From Candidatus Peregrinibacteria bacterium GW2011_GWF2_43_17 (GTDB lineage: Bacteria > Patescibacteriota > Gracilibacteria > UBA1369 > UBA12470), in assembly GCA_000999315.1 (NCBI GenBank), contig LCFW01000005.1:25458-89457 (forward strand): 64,000 nt of DNA, written 5' to 3'. Both the position numbers and the translations under genes were made by a program. Below are positions 1 through 8,494 of this stretch, piece by piece. Below the pieces are notes generated by a model, which worked only from the letters and a program-made list of their open reading frames with translations, searched no databases and had not been told where the DNA came from. The stretch's first letter is position 1. Every line of letters starts with the position of its first letter.

Positions 1-1
1 G

Positions 2-1378
2 CAAACAGACGGCCTGACATACTTCATGACGTCGAAATATCTTGCCGAGACGGGAGATTTTTTCGCGGAATTGCCGGATTACATCCCTGCTAAAGGGGAT
101 GAGGCCACTCATATCAACGAGTTTTTACCTGTGCCGATAGTTTATATGGCTTTGATGATTAAAATTACAGGAGAAAGGTTCGTATTAAACGGAGGAGCCC
201 TAGGACTTCTATTCGTTCTTTCCAATATTTATCTATACCTTTTTGCTGAAAAACTGACGAACAATAAAGCGGCCGCCTTGGTCACGACTTTGTTAAGCGC
301 AATAAGTTTCAGGTTCTATTATCTTTTTTGGGGCGGAAATTGGGCAAACGTTTGCGCGATGATTTTGAGTGTACCGGCTCTTTATTACGCGTTGGATTAC
401 CTTCGAGGAAACAAAATAAAAGATCTGATTTTAATGTCCGTTTTCTTGCTTCTTACGGCCGGAAGCCACACGGTTCATTTCTTGTTCACCGCACTACTGA
501 TTGCTGCTCTTTTTATAGGAGTAAAAGTTTTGAAAAACACGGAACTGAAACTGCCTGAAATCAAGTTGAAAGTCGGCTCTTTGGCGGAAAAAACTTTAAA
601 ATCCGGAGTGGCGATTTTCTTGATTGTATCTGCGGCTTTTCTTGTTACTTTCATACCTTTTGCGTTGGCGGGGACGAGAACTTATTGGGTCTCAGAGTGG
701 ATTAATTACATGCTGGCATTGGATAAAGTGCCGAACTTTTGGCACTACGGCGCAATTGCAGATTGTTCGATAATCATTATCCTCGGCATGCTCGGACTTA
801 TTTACGCGATATATAAGCAAAAATGGGAAATTGCAACTCTCGGGATTATGTCTTTCGTGATAGTGAATATTACGAATTTCTTGGTGCCGGATGATGTATG
901 GCTAAGCCTTTTTATTTATCGGTATCAAGCGTTTCATTTCATTGTTTTGGCTTTGTTAAGCTCTTATTTCGCATTTGAAATTTCATCTAAAGAACCGAAA
1001 TTAAGGAAGCTGATGATCGCACTTATGACACTCGCCGTACTGAGTCACGTCGCGAAAACCGGATACGTGATGTATAAAATCGAACCTGCGATCACTGAAG
1101 ATGAATATTCCGCAGTGGAGTATATGCAGGAAACGGGCGAAGGTTTCTGGCTTATAAACAACATCGAAACAGACTCGTCTTTCAGGTCTTACGAATGGAT
1201 TTTGGCATATGGTGACAGCGATAAGACGAAACGAAGCGAGGAAATAAACACCTCGGCACTCGCAGAGCCATATATAATTGTTCAAGATACAGAAGCCCTT
1301 TCCAGCGACGAATTAACACTTATAAAAGATTACGAAGAGGTTGCCGAATTCGGTACCGTAACGATTTTTAAAAAATAA
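2..1378 (+). CDS. Multi-pass membrane protein, glycosyltransferase-like (5' truncated)
   Basis: The reading frame is open to the left edge of the window, so the gene almost certainly begins upstream; the first in-frame ATG at 26 is probably internal. The visible part has roughly ten hydrophobic segments separated by short loops, followed by a soluble C-terminal domain of about 90 residues. This is the architecture of the large GT-C/PMT-like membrane proteins that build or move surface glycans, but I see no catalytic motif that fixes the family. It is followed after 2 bp by a GtrA flippase gene and then by a convergent glycan cluster, which supports a role in envelope polysaccharide metabolism. 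The class call is tentative. Confidence 0.6.
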   Translation, partial: QTDGLTYFMTSKYLAETGDFFAELPDYIPAKGDEATHINEFLPVPIVYMALMIKITGERFVLNGGALGLLFVLSNIYLYLFAEKLTNNKAAALVTTLLSAISFRFYYLFWGGNWANVCAMILSVPALYYALDYLRGNKIKDLILMSVFLLLTAGSHTVHFLFTALLIAALFIGVKVLKNTELKLPEIKLKVGSLAEKTLKSGVAIFLIVSAAFLVTFIPFALAGTRTYWVSEWINYMLALDKVPNFWHYGAIADCSIIIILGMLGLIYAIYKQKWEIATLGIMSFVIVNITNFLVPDDVWLSLFIYRYQAFHFIVLALLSSYFAFEISSKEPKLRKLMIALMTLAVLSHVAKTGYVMYKIEPAITEDEYSAVEYMQETGEGFWLINNIETDSSFRSYEWILAYGDSDKTKRSEEINTSALAEPYIIVQDTEALSSDELTLIKDYEEVAEFGTVTIFKK

Positions 1379-1380
1379 AC

Positions 1381-1830
1381 ATGCGTGCACTGATAAACAA
1401 AATCCCGCCTCATTTCAGGCAATTCATAAAGTTCTGTGTAGTCGGGACGATAAGCATGTTCGTAGACATCGGGCTCTATACGTTTTTCACAAGGATATTC
1501 CATTTCCATTACCTCTTGGCGAACCTGTTATCTTTCGTCGTGGCGCTTGCGAACAGTTACACTCTAAATAGGAAATTCACATTCGGCAGTACTCATAAAA
1601 AAGTCGGCGTACAGTTTACAAAATATCTTACGGTTTACGTGATAGGGCTTGGGATTTCGGAAGCGTTTTTATATGTTTTCATAAACAAATTCGGGCTTTA
1701 CGATTTGATCGCTAAACCACTGGTAATAGGCATTGTTCTTATCTGGAATTTTATCGGAAGTAAATTCTTTATTTTCGACAGAGACGCGAAAAAAGACTCT
1801 CGAGCAGATACAAATTCCTCTCCCAATTAA
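1381..1830 (+). CDS. GtrA-like flippase family membrane protein
   Basis: A 149-residue protein with four predicted membrane segments. It has the GtrA-family pattern: an N-terminal FxKFCVVGxxS stretch, then a segment containing ANSYTLNRKFTF, then two more helices and a basic tail. GtrA proteins are thought to move polyprenyl-phosphate-linked sugars across the membrane for glycosylation of surface polymers. The gene starts 2 bp after the stop of the upstream membrane protein, so they are probably co-transcribed. Its last 62 bp overlap the 3' end of the convergent glycosyltransferase gene. Family assignment is good; the sugar substrate is unknown. Confidence 0.85.
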   Translation: MRALINKIPPHFRQFIKFCVVGTISMFVDIGLYTFFTRIFHFHYLLANLLSFVVALANSYTLNRKFTFGSTHKKVGVQFTKYLTVYVIGLGISEAFLYVFINKFGLYDLIAKPLVIGIVLIWNFIGSKFFIFDRDAKKDSRADTNSSPN

Positions 1831-2896
1831 ATTTACCGGAAACGAATTTATAAGCTTCTTCGGTTTTGTTGGTATCCGGATTACTAAGTGCGGCCTCGAT
1901 TTTTTTTGCCAAATCTTCCGCGTTTTTGCTCTCCGCCAATGTCGCGGTTTTCTCATTTGCGACTTCGGTTGTACCGAGTATATCGCTTGCCACAACGGGA
2001 GTTTTTAAATACATCGCTTCGACAACAGTGTGGGGGAGTCCTTCGTAAATTGAGTTTAAGACAAACAAATCAGCATTTGCTACTTCGCGAAGAGTTTCTC
2101 GACGCGACAAAGCTCCCTTGAAAACGACCCTATCAGCCAAACCGAGTTGAGACGCCAAAGATTTTAAATTATTGAGTTCGGGTCCACTACCGACAACAAC
2201 TAATTTTGGCGCATGATTTTGCAACAAGCTCATTGCCTCGATTATTCCCGCAATATTTTTATGCTTCACCAATCTGCCAACGGTTACAACAGATTTATCT
2301 TCGCCAAGTTTTTTGTCCGGTTCCGGCACCGAGACGGCATTGTAAATTACATCGATTTTCGTAGTCGGCACGGAATAATAATTGCACAAAATATCTCTCA
2401 AGTATTCGCTTGGTACGACAATCGCATCGGCCCTGTGGAACGATTTTAATTGCAATTTTCTTAAAAATCCACCACCTCCGCTTTCCAAGAATTCATCAAG
2501 GTTCTTATCTGTTTTTCCGTTCGAACTGGCGGTTTCCCAAGCAATATCGCCTACGAATTTCATCACGATCGGCTTCTTCAATTTTTTTGCGGCTAAGCTG
2601 CCAAAATATCCGACAACGAGAGGTCCTTGCAGATAAATTAAATCGCAATCACGTCCATGTTTTAGTATTGAAAAATAAAGATCCATTTGTCTTATAAAAG
2701 ATCCAATCACGGGTATTTTTCTTGAAAACCCCTTCCGTACTTTTAATAAATGCGATCCGGCCAATTCGTCACTTTTATCCCCAAAAGCGACAACCGAAAC
2801 GTCGTGATTTTTCAGTCTGTGCGTAAGCTCCCACGTATAAGTCGCGGGACCGCCGATTTCAGGAGGAAAAATTGGTGTAACTATTAATATTTTCAT
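1769..2896 (-). CDS. GT4-family glycosyltransferase
   Basis: A GT-B fold glycosyltransferase of 375 residues when started at the ATG at 2896. The N-terminus reads MKILIVTPIFPPEIGGPATY, typical of retaining GT4 enzymes, and the C-terminal half has the nucleotide-sugar E-x7-E region (YEGLPHTVVEAM). A longer in-frame start at 2929 exists, but the ATG at 2896 forms an ATGA overlap with the upstream methyltransferase stop and begins exactly at the conserved first beta strand. The 3' end overlaps gtrA by 62 bp. It is the last gene of the leftward epimerase-methyltransferase-GT4 operon, so it likely adds a sugar to a surface glycan. The acceptor is unknown. Confidence 0.85.
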   Translation of the reverse strand: MKILIVTPIFPPEIGGPATYTWELTHRLKNHDVSVVAFGDKSDELAGSHLLKVRKGFSRKIPVIGSFIRQMDLYFSILKHGRDCDLIYLQGPLVVGYFGSLAAKKLKKPIVMKFVGDIAWETASSNGKTDKNLDEFLESGGGGFLRKLQLKSFHRADAIVVPSEYLRDILCNYYSVPTTKIDVIYNAVSVPEPDKKLGEDKSVVTVGRLVKHKNIAGIIEAMSLLQNHAPKLVVVGSGPELNNLKSLASQLGLADRVVFKGALSRRETLREVANADLFVLNSIYEGLPHTVVEAMYLKTPVVASDILGTTEVANEKTATLAESKNAEDLAKKIEAALSNPDTNKTEEAYKFVSGKFNWERNLYLLESLFSRLCRK

Positions 2897-3459
2897 TTCG
2901 TGCAATAAACGTAAAAACCGGATTGGCAATTGCCTATTTTTATCAAACTGTCGAGTGGCTTAAACAGAAAGGATAATCTTCCAACTACCGGTAAAAACCC
3001 GAATAAAGTTTCAAAATACCCCTTCGACTGAACAATCTCTACATGCGCGAAATCTCGAAAAAGATATCGCACGCCATCCTGTGAATATCTGTAATAATCT
3101 TTGTAGTTTTTATTCCCGTGATAAGGATAGAAAAAAGGTAACCACACAAGAAGTTTCCCGCCCTTTTTTAATATTCTGAAAATTTCATCGGCAACTTTTA
3201 TAGGGTTATAACAATGTTCCAAAACGGCTTTGCAAATTGCGGCATCGGCATAATTATCTTCGAGAGGGAGATTGTGTACATCCCCAACTATTGACGGAGA
3301 ATAAACCGCTTGGTCTACCGTTAAATATTTGGAATTCGCAAACCAATCACGATACTGTGCCATATCTTTTTGAAACGGCGTACCGCCTCCGACATCAACG
3401 ATCACTTTTTCTTTCGCAATCTCTTTTAAACAATTTTCGAAAAATTTCTTTGGATTCAT
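2893..3459 (-). CDS. Class I SAM-dependent methyltransferase
   Basis: A 188-residue protein with the SAM-binding motif I (VIVDVGGGTPF), an acidic residue after strand 2 (YLTVDQA) and the methyltransferase_11-type stretch GDVHNLPLEDNYADAAICKAVLEH, followed by IFRILKKGGKLLVWLPF. It is the middle gene of a leftward operon, with ATGA overlaps to the epimerase upstream and the glycosyltransferase downstream. This placement suggests methylation of a sugar or glycan intermediate, but that is inferred from context only. Confidence 0.8.
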   Translation of the reverse strand: MNPKKFFENCLKEIAKEKVIVDVGGGTPFQKDMAQYRDWFANSKYLTVDQAVYSPSIVGDVHNLPLEDNYADAAICKAVLEHCYNPIKVADEIFRILKKGGKLLVWLPFFYPYHGNKNYKDYYRYSQDGVRYLFRDFAHVEIVQSKGYFETLFGFLPVVGRLSFLFKPLDSLIKIGNCQSGFYVYCTK

Positions 3460-4472
3460 GCGAAAAGATTTTTATTTTCTTTCACCCAATTAAACAATTT
3501 CTTAACCCCCTCTTCAACGGAAACCTTCGGTTCCCATCCGAATTCTCGTTTTGCTTTCGCGATGTCGCAAACGAAAACCGGCTGATCTCCCGGCCTCCAA
3601 TCGGAAAATTTATATTCAAGCTTTTTACCCGTAAAACTCTCTATAAACGCTATTAATTCCAAAAGCGACATCTGGTTTTTCGACCCTCCGCCGATGTTGT
3701 AAACATTTCCACTAACCTTATCGATGTTTTTTATAATCGAATCGTAAGCCGCCACCAAATCTTCCACAAAAAGCACATCTCTGACCTGTTTCCCATCTCC
3801 GTAAATCGTCAAATTTTTATTCAAAACAGTTGCAATAATGAACCACGCAACCCAACCCTGATCCTCTACTCCGAACTGCCTATATCCGTAAATGCAAGAT
3901 TGCCTGCAAACCACAGTTTTCAATCCATAAATTCTCGAATAATCGCGAACATACTGGTCTGCCGATCCCTTGCTACAGCCATAAGGGGAGTGGAAATCAA
4001 GCAGTCTGTTTTCCGGTACTCCGTCCGGCAAATCGGCATACTCGTATCTCCCATTTCTCTCAACGGTCTTGATATCCTCCATCCCGCCATAAACCTTATT
4101 TGTCGAAGAGTAGATGACAATAGGTTGCTTCGGAGCCAACCTGCATGCTTCAAGCATATTAAAAGTCCCCAAAGCATTGATTTCAAAATCCTCTCTCGGA
4201 TTCACGACGGAAGTGGTGACAGCGACTTGTGCCGCCAAATGTATAACAACATCATACCCTTCTGCTACCGCTTTTTTTATCTCTTCGAAATTCCTGGTAT
4301 CACCCCTGATGACTTTCACGGTAGGATGATTTTTCTTGAGCCATTCAAGGTTGCTTTCCGTCCCTTTTCTTGAAAAGTTATCAAAAATCGTTACTTCATG
4401 ACCCAGTCCGAGGAAATAATTCGTAGCATTCGAACCTATAAATCCGGCACCACCGGTTATTAAAATTTTCAT
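3456..4472 (-). CDS. NAD-dependent epimerase, CDP-paratose 2-epimerase type
   Basis: An extended short-chain dehydrogenase/reductase of 338 residues. It has the Rossmann motif GGAGFIGS at residues 7-14 and a catalytic YxxxK (Y164, K168) in SPYGCSKGSADQY. The stretches SSTNKVYGG and CIYGYRQFGVEDQGWVAWF match what I recall of CDP-paratose 2-epimerases (RfbE/Tyv), which make CDP-tyvelose-like deoxysugars. It heads a tightly overlapping leftward operon with a methyltransferase and a glycosyltransferase, consistent with surface glycan synthesis. A TATAAT-like box lies on the minus strand at 4554-4549, without a clear -35. The genes that would make the CDP-sugar precursor are not in this window, so the exact substrate is uncertain. 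Confidence 0.82.
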   Translation of the reverse strand: MKILITGGAGFIGSNATNYFLGLGHEVTIFDNFSRKGTESNLEWLKKNHPTVKVIRGDTRNFEEIKKAVAEGYDVVIHLAAQVAVTTSVVNPREDFEINALGTFNMLEACRLAPKQPIVIYSSTNKVYGGMEDIKTVERNGRYEYADLPDGVPENRLLDFHSPYGCSKGSADQYVRDYSRIYGLKTVVCRQSCIYGYRQFGVEDQGWVAWFIIATVLNKNLTIYGDGKQVRDVLFVEDLVAAYDSIIKNIDKVSGNVYNIGGGSKNQMSLLELIAFIESFTGKKLEYKFSDWRPGDQPVFVCDIAKAKREFGWEPKVSVEEGVKKLFNWVKENKNLFA

Positions 4473-4517
4473 TGTTGGGGAATTAGGATGTTAGGACCTG
4501 CACCCGTATTATGTACC

Positions 4518-4545
4518 AGTCTACTATCTACAGTCTACGGTCTGC
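4518..4545. repeat. Degenerate heptamer array (locus A)
   Basis: Four consecutive 7-mers: agtctac, tatctac, agtctac, ggtctgc. They fit a consensus NNTCTAC. The array lies in the 214-bp spacer between the divergent side of the epimerase gene and the 3' end of the PKD/LamG gene. Similar arrays occur in six other spacers of this window. Confidence 0.6.
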
Positions 4546-4638
4546 CCGATTATACACAAATTGACGTAACCGCTCCAGTTACTGTTGCGACACAACCCCA
4601 ATCAAGCCGGCGTGTATATCCTTCATGATTGCGATTTT

Positions 4639-4667
4639 AAAAGCCCCTCATGAAATGAAGGGCTTTT
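4639..4667 (-). terminator. Rho-independent terminator after the PKD/LamG gene
   Basis: Arms AAAAGCCCCTCAT (4639-4651) and ATGAAGGGCTTTT (4655-4667) pair over 13 bp with one mismatch and a 3-nt loop. The hairpin lies about 20 bp beyond the minus-strand stop at 4687. A-rich flanks on both sides give U-tracts in either direction, with the longer T-run on the plus strand. Confidence 0.65.
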
Positions 4668-4686
4668 TTTGAAGAATAAAAATCAT

Positions 4687-5892
4687 TTAACCTCCGTAGA
4701 TAAAAATATCAGAAATTGTCCCGTCAAAATCCTTTTCATCCTGGCCTGCATCCGCACATACATTATCTCTTCCAATGACTAATGGCTTTGTAGCATTGCT
4801 TGAACTTATTTTACCACTTACCGACTGTGAACCACATTTTTGCCAATCAACATACATAGCGATTTCACTTCCAGTATAAACAAAGACTACCAGTTGCAAT
4901 GATCCATCAACAGAACAAGAACCTGATGTAACTGAGTACTTAGTATCATCGACAGAAATAACACCTTCATATTTCCCATCTTCAATTTTCAACATATATA
5001 ACGGTTGACCACATTGATCAGTTTGTTTGGCAATAATAGCTTGCTGATCTCCTGTATTCAATGCGTCAACCTCCGTAGTTACATGAACTACCAACCAATT
5101 CTCTGGATTAAACTGAGACTCATCATTAAATCTGATGTAAGTATCCGAGCCGCTAAAATCGAATAAACCTATCTCTGGACTTATAATAACATCAACTGAA
5201 ACTCCTGAAATATCATCGGCTACGGCTTTATAAATAGAATCCTCTGTTAAAGATGAAAGCCTTCCACTACTGAGCTTGCTGTAATCATGTAAAGTGAAAA
5301 TTGCTTCTAATGTATGATCATAATTATCATTATCATTATAATTATAATTTGATAATATGGGCCAGCTCCCATCCGTTTGATTATCATAATTTCCACCAAT
5401 TATAACCGGGACCGTACAAGTATTCGTACCACCGCTATTTGTTGTAACCGTAAGAGTTGCTTCATACTCTCCTGCATCCGAATAAGTATTATAATCAATA
5501 GTCCTGGATGAAGAACCCGTATTCCCATCACCAAAATTCCATGCATAAGTTGCAATATCGCCACTGGTTTCGGAAGCATCAAATTTTAATTGACTATCTT
5601 CAAAACCAACATAAACATCTTCTCCATTATTATCAAAATTACTACCACAATCCACACTTAGACTTGTCTTTGTGGTTGAACTTGTAGCCGGAGAAGAAGT
5701 TTTCGTATTTTTGCTAGAAGTTGTGCTTGTAGTCGATCCGGTAACCGATTTCAAAGCTCCAAAGAAATTCGAAGTCGTTCCAAATACAATTGCAACGATG
5801 AGCAAAGTCGCGGCAATCCCTCCCAATATCCATTTTCTTTTGGACTTATTAGGGTGGTCAGATGAGATGTCCGGGATTTTTGTTTGCGCCAT
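4687..5892 (-). CDS. Membrane-anchored surface protein with PKD and LamG-like domains
   Basis: A 401-residue protein with a basic N-terminus and one membrane segment at residues 21-40, then a Ser/Thr-rich linker (about 50-78) and no lipobox, so it looks like a signal-anchor protein facing out. A PKD domain follows (about 90-166) with the diagnostic WNFGDGNT at 118-125. Residues about 195-401 form a concanavalin A/LamG-like beta sandwich, the usual carbohydrate- or protein-binding module. It stands alone, with its own promoter and terminator. The promoter spacer contains nine consecutive G residues. The likely role is adhesion or host/surface binding; no ligand can be named. Confidence 0.75.
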   Translation of the reverse strand: MAQTKIPDISSDHPNKSKRKWILGGIAATLLIVAIVFGTTSNFFGALKSVTGSTTSTTSSKNTKTSSPATSSTTKTSLSVDCGSNFDNNGEDVYVGFEDSQLKFDASETSGDIATYAWNFGDGNTGSSSRTIDYNTYSDAGEYEATLTVTTNSGGTNTCTVPVIIGGNYDNQTDGSWPILSNYNYNDNDNYDHTLEAIFTLHDYSKLSSGRLSSLTEDSIYKAVADDISGVSVDVIISPEIGLFDFSGSDTYIRFNDESQFNPENWLVVHVTTEVDALNTGDQQAIIAKQTDQCGQPLYMLKIEDGKYEGVISVDDTKYSVTSGSCSVDGSLQLVVFVYTGSEIAMYVDWQKCGSQSVSGKISSSNATKPLVIGRDNVCADAGQDEKDFDGTISDIFIYGG

Positions 5893-5920
5893 TTTTGTTT
5901 TGGTTATGGATTATCGTATA

Positions 5921-5950
5921 ATTATAACATGAACGCCCCCCCCCGCGCAA
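5921..5950 (-). promoter_or_regulatory. Promoter of the PKD/LamG gene with a G9 spacer
   Basis: On the minus strand, TTGCGC (5950-5945) and TATAAT (5926-5921) are separated by 18 nt. The first nine nucleotides of the spacer are all G (5944-5936). The start codon lies 29 nt downstream of the -10. Homopolymer slippage here would change -35/-10 spacing, as in known phase-variable promoters. Confidence 0.5.
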
Positions 5951-5968
5951 GCCCCGGGCCTGACAATA

Positions 5969-6265
5969 TTATTTAACTCTGAACGTCTCTTTGTTTGCTT
6001 CTTGAAGAATTTTGATTGTTGCGCCAACCGAAAGATTGTCGCTCTTTAAAAGCACCAATCTGTTATTAAGCTGGCTAAGTAACGGCGTTAAAAATTCATC
6101 AGCCCATGATGGCGACAACGTTAATACTCCGGAAAAATCCATCTCCAACTCTTCATTTTTAGGAAAGTCGCGCAAGGTTGACTGAAAAGCCTTAAATGCC
6201 TCTCTCCCCAATTCGCGTGAAATCAATGTTTTGCCGAATTTTTCAAGTTGCAATTTCATATACAT
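5969..6265 (-). CDS. STAS-like (DUF4325-type) small protein
   Basis: A 98-residue protein with the layout of the STAS-like DUF4325 family: a beta strand and a helix ending in FSGVLTLSPSWADEFL, the typical LDFSGVxxxSPSFADEF-like core, then a C-terminal strand and helix. An alternative start lies two codons in (6259). It is 18 bp downstream of the MerR-GHKL ATPase gene, and such proteins are often encoded next to GHKL ATPases. By analogy with anti-sigma factor/anti-anti-sigma pairs it may be the partner of that ATPase. That partnership is inference. Confidence 0.7.
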   Translation of the reverse strand: MYMKLQLEKFGKTLISRELGREAFKAFQSTLRDFPKNEELEMDFSGVLTLSPSWADEFLTPLLSQLNNRLVLLKSDNLSVGATIKILQEANKETFRVK

Positions 6266-6283
6266 TTTTCTCTTTAAAAGATA

Positions 6284-7003
6284 TTAAAATTCTATTTTCG
6301 CCAGACATCCTCGTACAACACGTTGGCCACGTGTGACACGAAATACTTTATCTTGCCCTTTCATGCGTACCTCGGCGTCACCGCTGGTAAAAAACAAATC
6401 AATTGGCCGATCGGCAACGACCTCGCGAACAAGCTTAAGTCCATTACCACGCTTTTCCGGCGCACGTCCGGAAACAAATTCCGTAAATGCCACTTTTACC
6501 GCCTCCACGTGATTTGAAAGTTTCGGCCGAGCCTGCCTTAATGTTGCCAAAACACCCAACCCTCTATCGGCAAGGACAATGATTCGCTTTTCAAGATCAT
6601 ACCCGAAAAAGATTCCCGCAGTATCCGGCCATTTTCCCAAATTATGGGCGAATGAATTATCGCCGATTTCTCCGGTAATTAAAACAATCAAAGAATATAA
6701 TTCTTCAAACCCCGGTTTCCGTATTAGGATATCCTGCATTTTGGTCAGCCTTGCGTTAAAAATTGAACTTGTCGGGCAATAGAATGTACCCGGGAACTCA
6801 ATTCCGTCTTGAATCCATTCCGAAGCGAACTTCATTAAATCGCTGGCAAATATTTCTAAATCATTTTCGCGGTAATAACGATGGGTCCCGCCTCCTTTTT
6901 TGATCGCAACCAATTTACCGTTTTCATCCCAGCGACGAAGCGTATTCAAAGAAACGCCCAGATATTCTGCGGCTTGACCAATTGTAAGCAGTTTTTCTTC
7001 CAT
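6284..7003 (-). CDS. MerR-type HTH fused to a GHKL ATPase domain
   Basis: Residues 1-50 form a MerR/excisionase-type DNA-binding domain (LTIGQAAEYLGVSLNTLRRW, then GGGTHRYY). Residues about 95-215 have the GHKL ATP-binding signature: N-box E112 and N116 in GEIGDNSFAH, G1 box DRGLG at 146-150, and G2-like GNGL at 186-189. There is no phosphoacceptor His domain, so this is not a classical sensor kinase. It looks like a DNA-binding switch protein with an ATPase module, expressed with a STAS-like partner 18 bp downstream. The target genes are unknown; the nearest downstream gene is the PKD/LamG surface protein. Confidence 0.75.
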   Translation of the reverse strand: MEEKLLTIGQAAEYLGVSLNTLRRWDENGKLVAIKKGGGTHRYYRENDLEIFASDLMKFASEWIQDGIEFPGTFYCPTSSIFNARLTKMQDILIRKPGFEELYSLIVLITGEIGDNSFAHNLGKWPDTAGIFFGYDLEKRIIVLADRGLGVLATLRQARPKLSNHVEAVKVAFTEFVSGRAPEKRGNGLKLVREVVADRPIDLFFTSGDAEVRMKGQDKVFRVTRGQRVVRGCLAKIEF

Positions 7004-7125
7004 GCTTTCATGATATCATATCGTCCAAACCTACACAACTATCCATCAAATCTACCCAAAAATATGGCAATCTACTCGTTGACCGTCTGTAGCTCCTCAC
7101 TTGAACGCTTTCAATATTAAAGAAA

Positions 7126-7302
7126 CTATTTGTTGAATATTGAAGCAAACCTTGCTTCGCTCATAACTTTCATTACTTCTTCGGGCGAAAAAACTTTCCC
7201 GTTAATAGCGACATAAACACCTGGTTCAAGTTCTTCAAGTTTAGCAATGGCGTAACCAAGATTAAAAGGCCCTAGACTACAATACTTTTCATCTCCCCCC
7301 AT
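7126..7302 (-). CDS. Small hypothetical protein
   Basis: A 58-residue ORF from the ATG at 7302; a longer TTG-started form from 7314 is less likely because a GAGGAGG ribosome-binding sequence lies just before the ATG. The start overlaps the last 14 bases of the upstream glycosyltransferase gene. The sequence is soluble and alpha/beta in composition (EPGVYVAINGKVFSPEEVMKVM). I do not recognise a family. It is probably the last gene of the leftward glycan operon. Confidence 0.5.
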   Translation of the reverse strand: MGGDEKYCSLGPFNLGYAIAKLEELEPGVYVAINGKVFSPEEVMKVMSEARFASIFNK

Positions 7303-8494
7303 ACCCCTCCTCAACCTTATCTACAATCTTCTCCCACCCATACCGCTCTCGTACCATCGCCAGGGCATTCCTTTTCAAATTCAACAGTTTTCCTCTATCT
7401 GTGAAAACCGAAATTATCGCATTAGCCAGCGAATCCGGCTGATCCGGTTCAACGAATATGCCGGTTTCTCCATCAACAACGAAATCCTTAATCCCACCAC
7501 TTGGGCAAGTTATAACGGGTATACCGCACGCCATTGCCTCGATAAACGAAACACCGAACCCTTCAAACCTCGAAGGTCTGACGAATAAATTCGACCCTCG
7601 CAGTAACCCGGGAATATCTTTGTGCGCCAAGGTTCCCAAAAATTTCACACTGTTTGCAACTCCGAGCGTTTTCGCGAGGCTTCGCAATTCGTCCTCCATT
7701 GGCCCTTCTCCCGCTATTGCGAGCGTAGCCTCGGGGAATTCTGTCGCAACCTTTGAAAATGCGCGAATCAGCGTGTCTATACCGTTTCTGGGGATCAATG
7801 TTGACGTAGTCACTACCTTGTAACCATCCACAATTCCATAGGGAGTTTTGCTGTCGCAAAACGACTTATTAGATTGCGCAAGGAATACTCCGTGTCCTTG
7901 CGCCGCGGGATGAAAAATCTCAGTATCGACCCCGTTTGGCACAATCATCGTCTTTTTAGCCCCGAGCATAATCGCTTTTCCCTCCGAATAAGTGCTTACA
8001 CATCCGCAAATATCGGTGTTTTTCATTGCGAATTTCACCCATCTCTCGGCAAGCATCAGCCACAATCGCGAAAAAATCTTCATAAACCCTCCGCGTATAA
8101 CCATCTCCTCCTTATAAGCCAAAGGATTTTGGATGGTTTGATAAAGAGGTATCTTGAACTCCCTCTTAAGTTTCGCCGCAACATAACCCTGCGGGAGGGT
8201 CTGTTTAGAATGTAAAATGTCGATCTTGTTTTTGCGCAAAAATTTGCGAATCTCTTTCAAAGCCGCTCTCGCATAAAACAGACTGTAAAGATTTCTAACC
8301 TGCTTATATTGAACGGTATGAACCGAAATATTTTTATGATTAAAAATCTCCTTTATCGCATCACTTACTCCGACAAAAACATCGATTTTATACCCTCTCT
8401 CGGCAAGCCTTTTTATAACCTCGACGATATGAACTTCGGCCCCACCAAGGTCGAGAGGATTCAGGTCGCCACAGATAAATAAAACTCGTTTCAT
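7289..8494 (-). CDS. GT4-family glycosyltransferase
   Basis: A 401-residue GT-B glycosyltransferase. The N-terminal domain begins MKRVLFICGDLNPLDLGGAE, and the C-terminal donor domain carries the E-x7-E motif in SRFEGFGVSFIEAMACGIPVI. The start ATG forms an ATGA overlap with the stop of the upstream FemAB-like gene, so translation is probably coupled. It is part of the run at 7126-12522 that encodes two GT4 domains, a deacetylase, an aminotransferase-like protein and a FemAB-like protein, most likely a surface polysaccharide locus. Confidence 0.87.
   Translation of the reverse strand: MKRVLFICGDLNPLDLGGAEVHIVEVIKRLAERGYKIDVFVGVSDAIKEIFNHKNISVHTVQYKQVRNLYSLFYARAALKEIRKFLRKNKIDILHSKQTLPQGYVAAKLKREFKIPLYQTIQNPLAYKEEMVIRGGFMKIFSRLWLMLAERWVKFAMKNTDICGCVSTYSEGKAIMLGAKKTMIVPNGVDTEIFHPAAQGHGVFLAQSNKSFCDSKTPYGIVDGYKVVTTSTLIPRNGIDTLIRAFSKVATEFPEATLAIAGEGPMEDELRSLAKTLGVANSVKFLGTLAHKDIPGLLRGSNLFVRPSRFEGFGVSFIEAMACGIPVITCPSGGIKDFVVDGETGIFVEPDQPDSLANAIISVFTDRGKLLNLKRNALAMVRERYGWEKIVDKVEEGYGGR

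Noticed and set aside
7009..7018. ATGATATCAT palindrome before the MerR-GHKL gene as an operator
   Set aside because: Only 10 bp long and AT-rich; chance occurrence is likely and no second copy is near.
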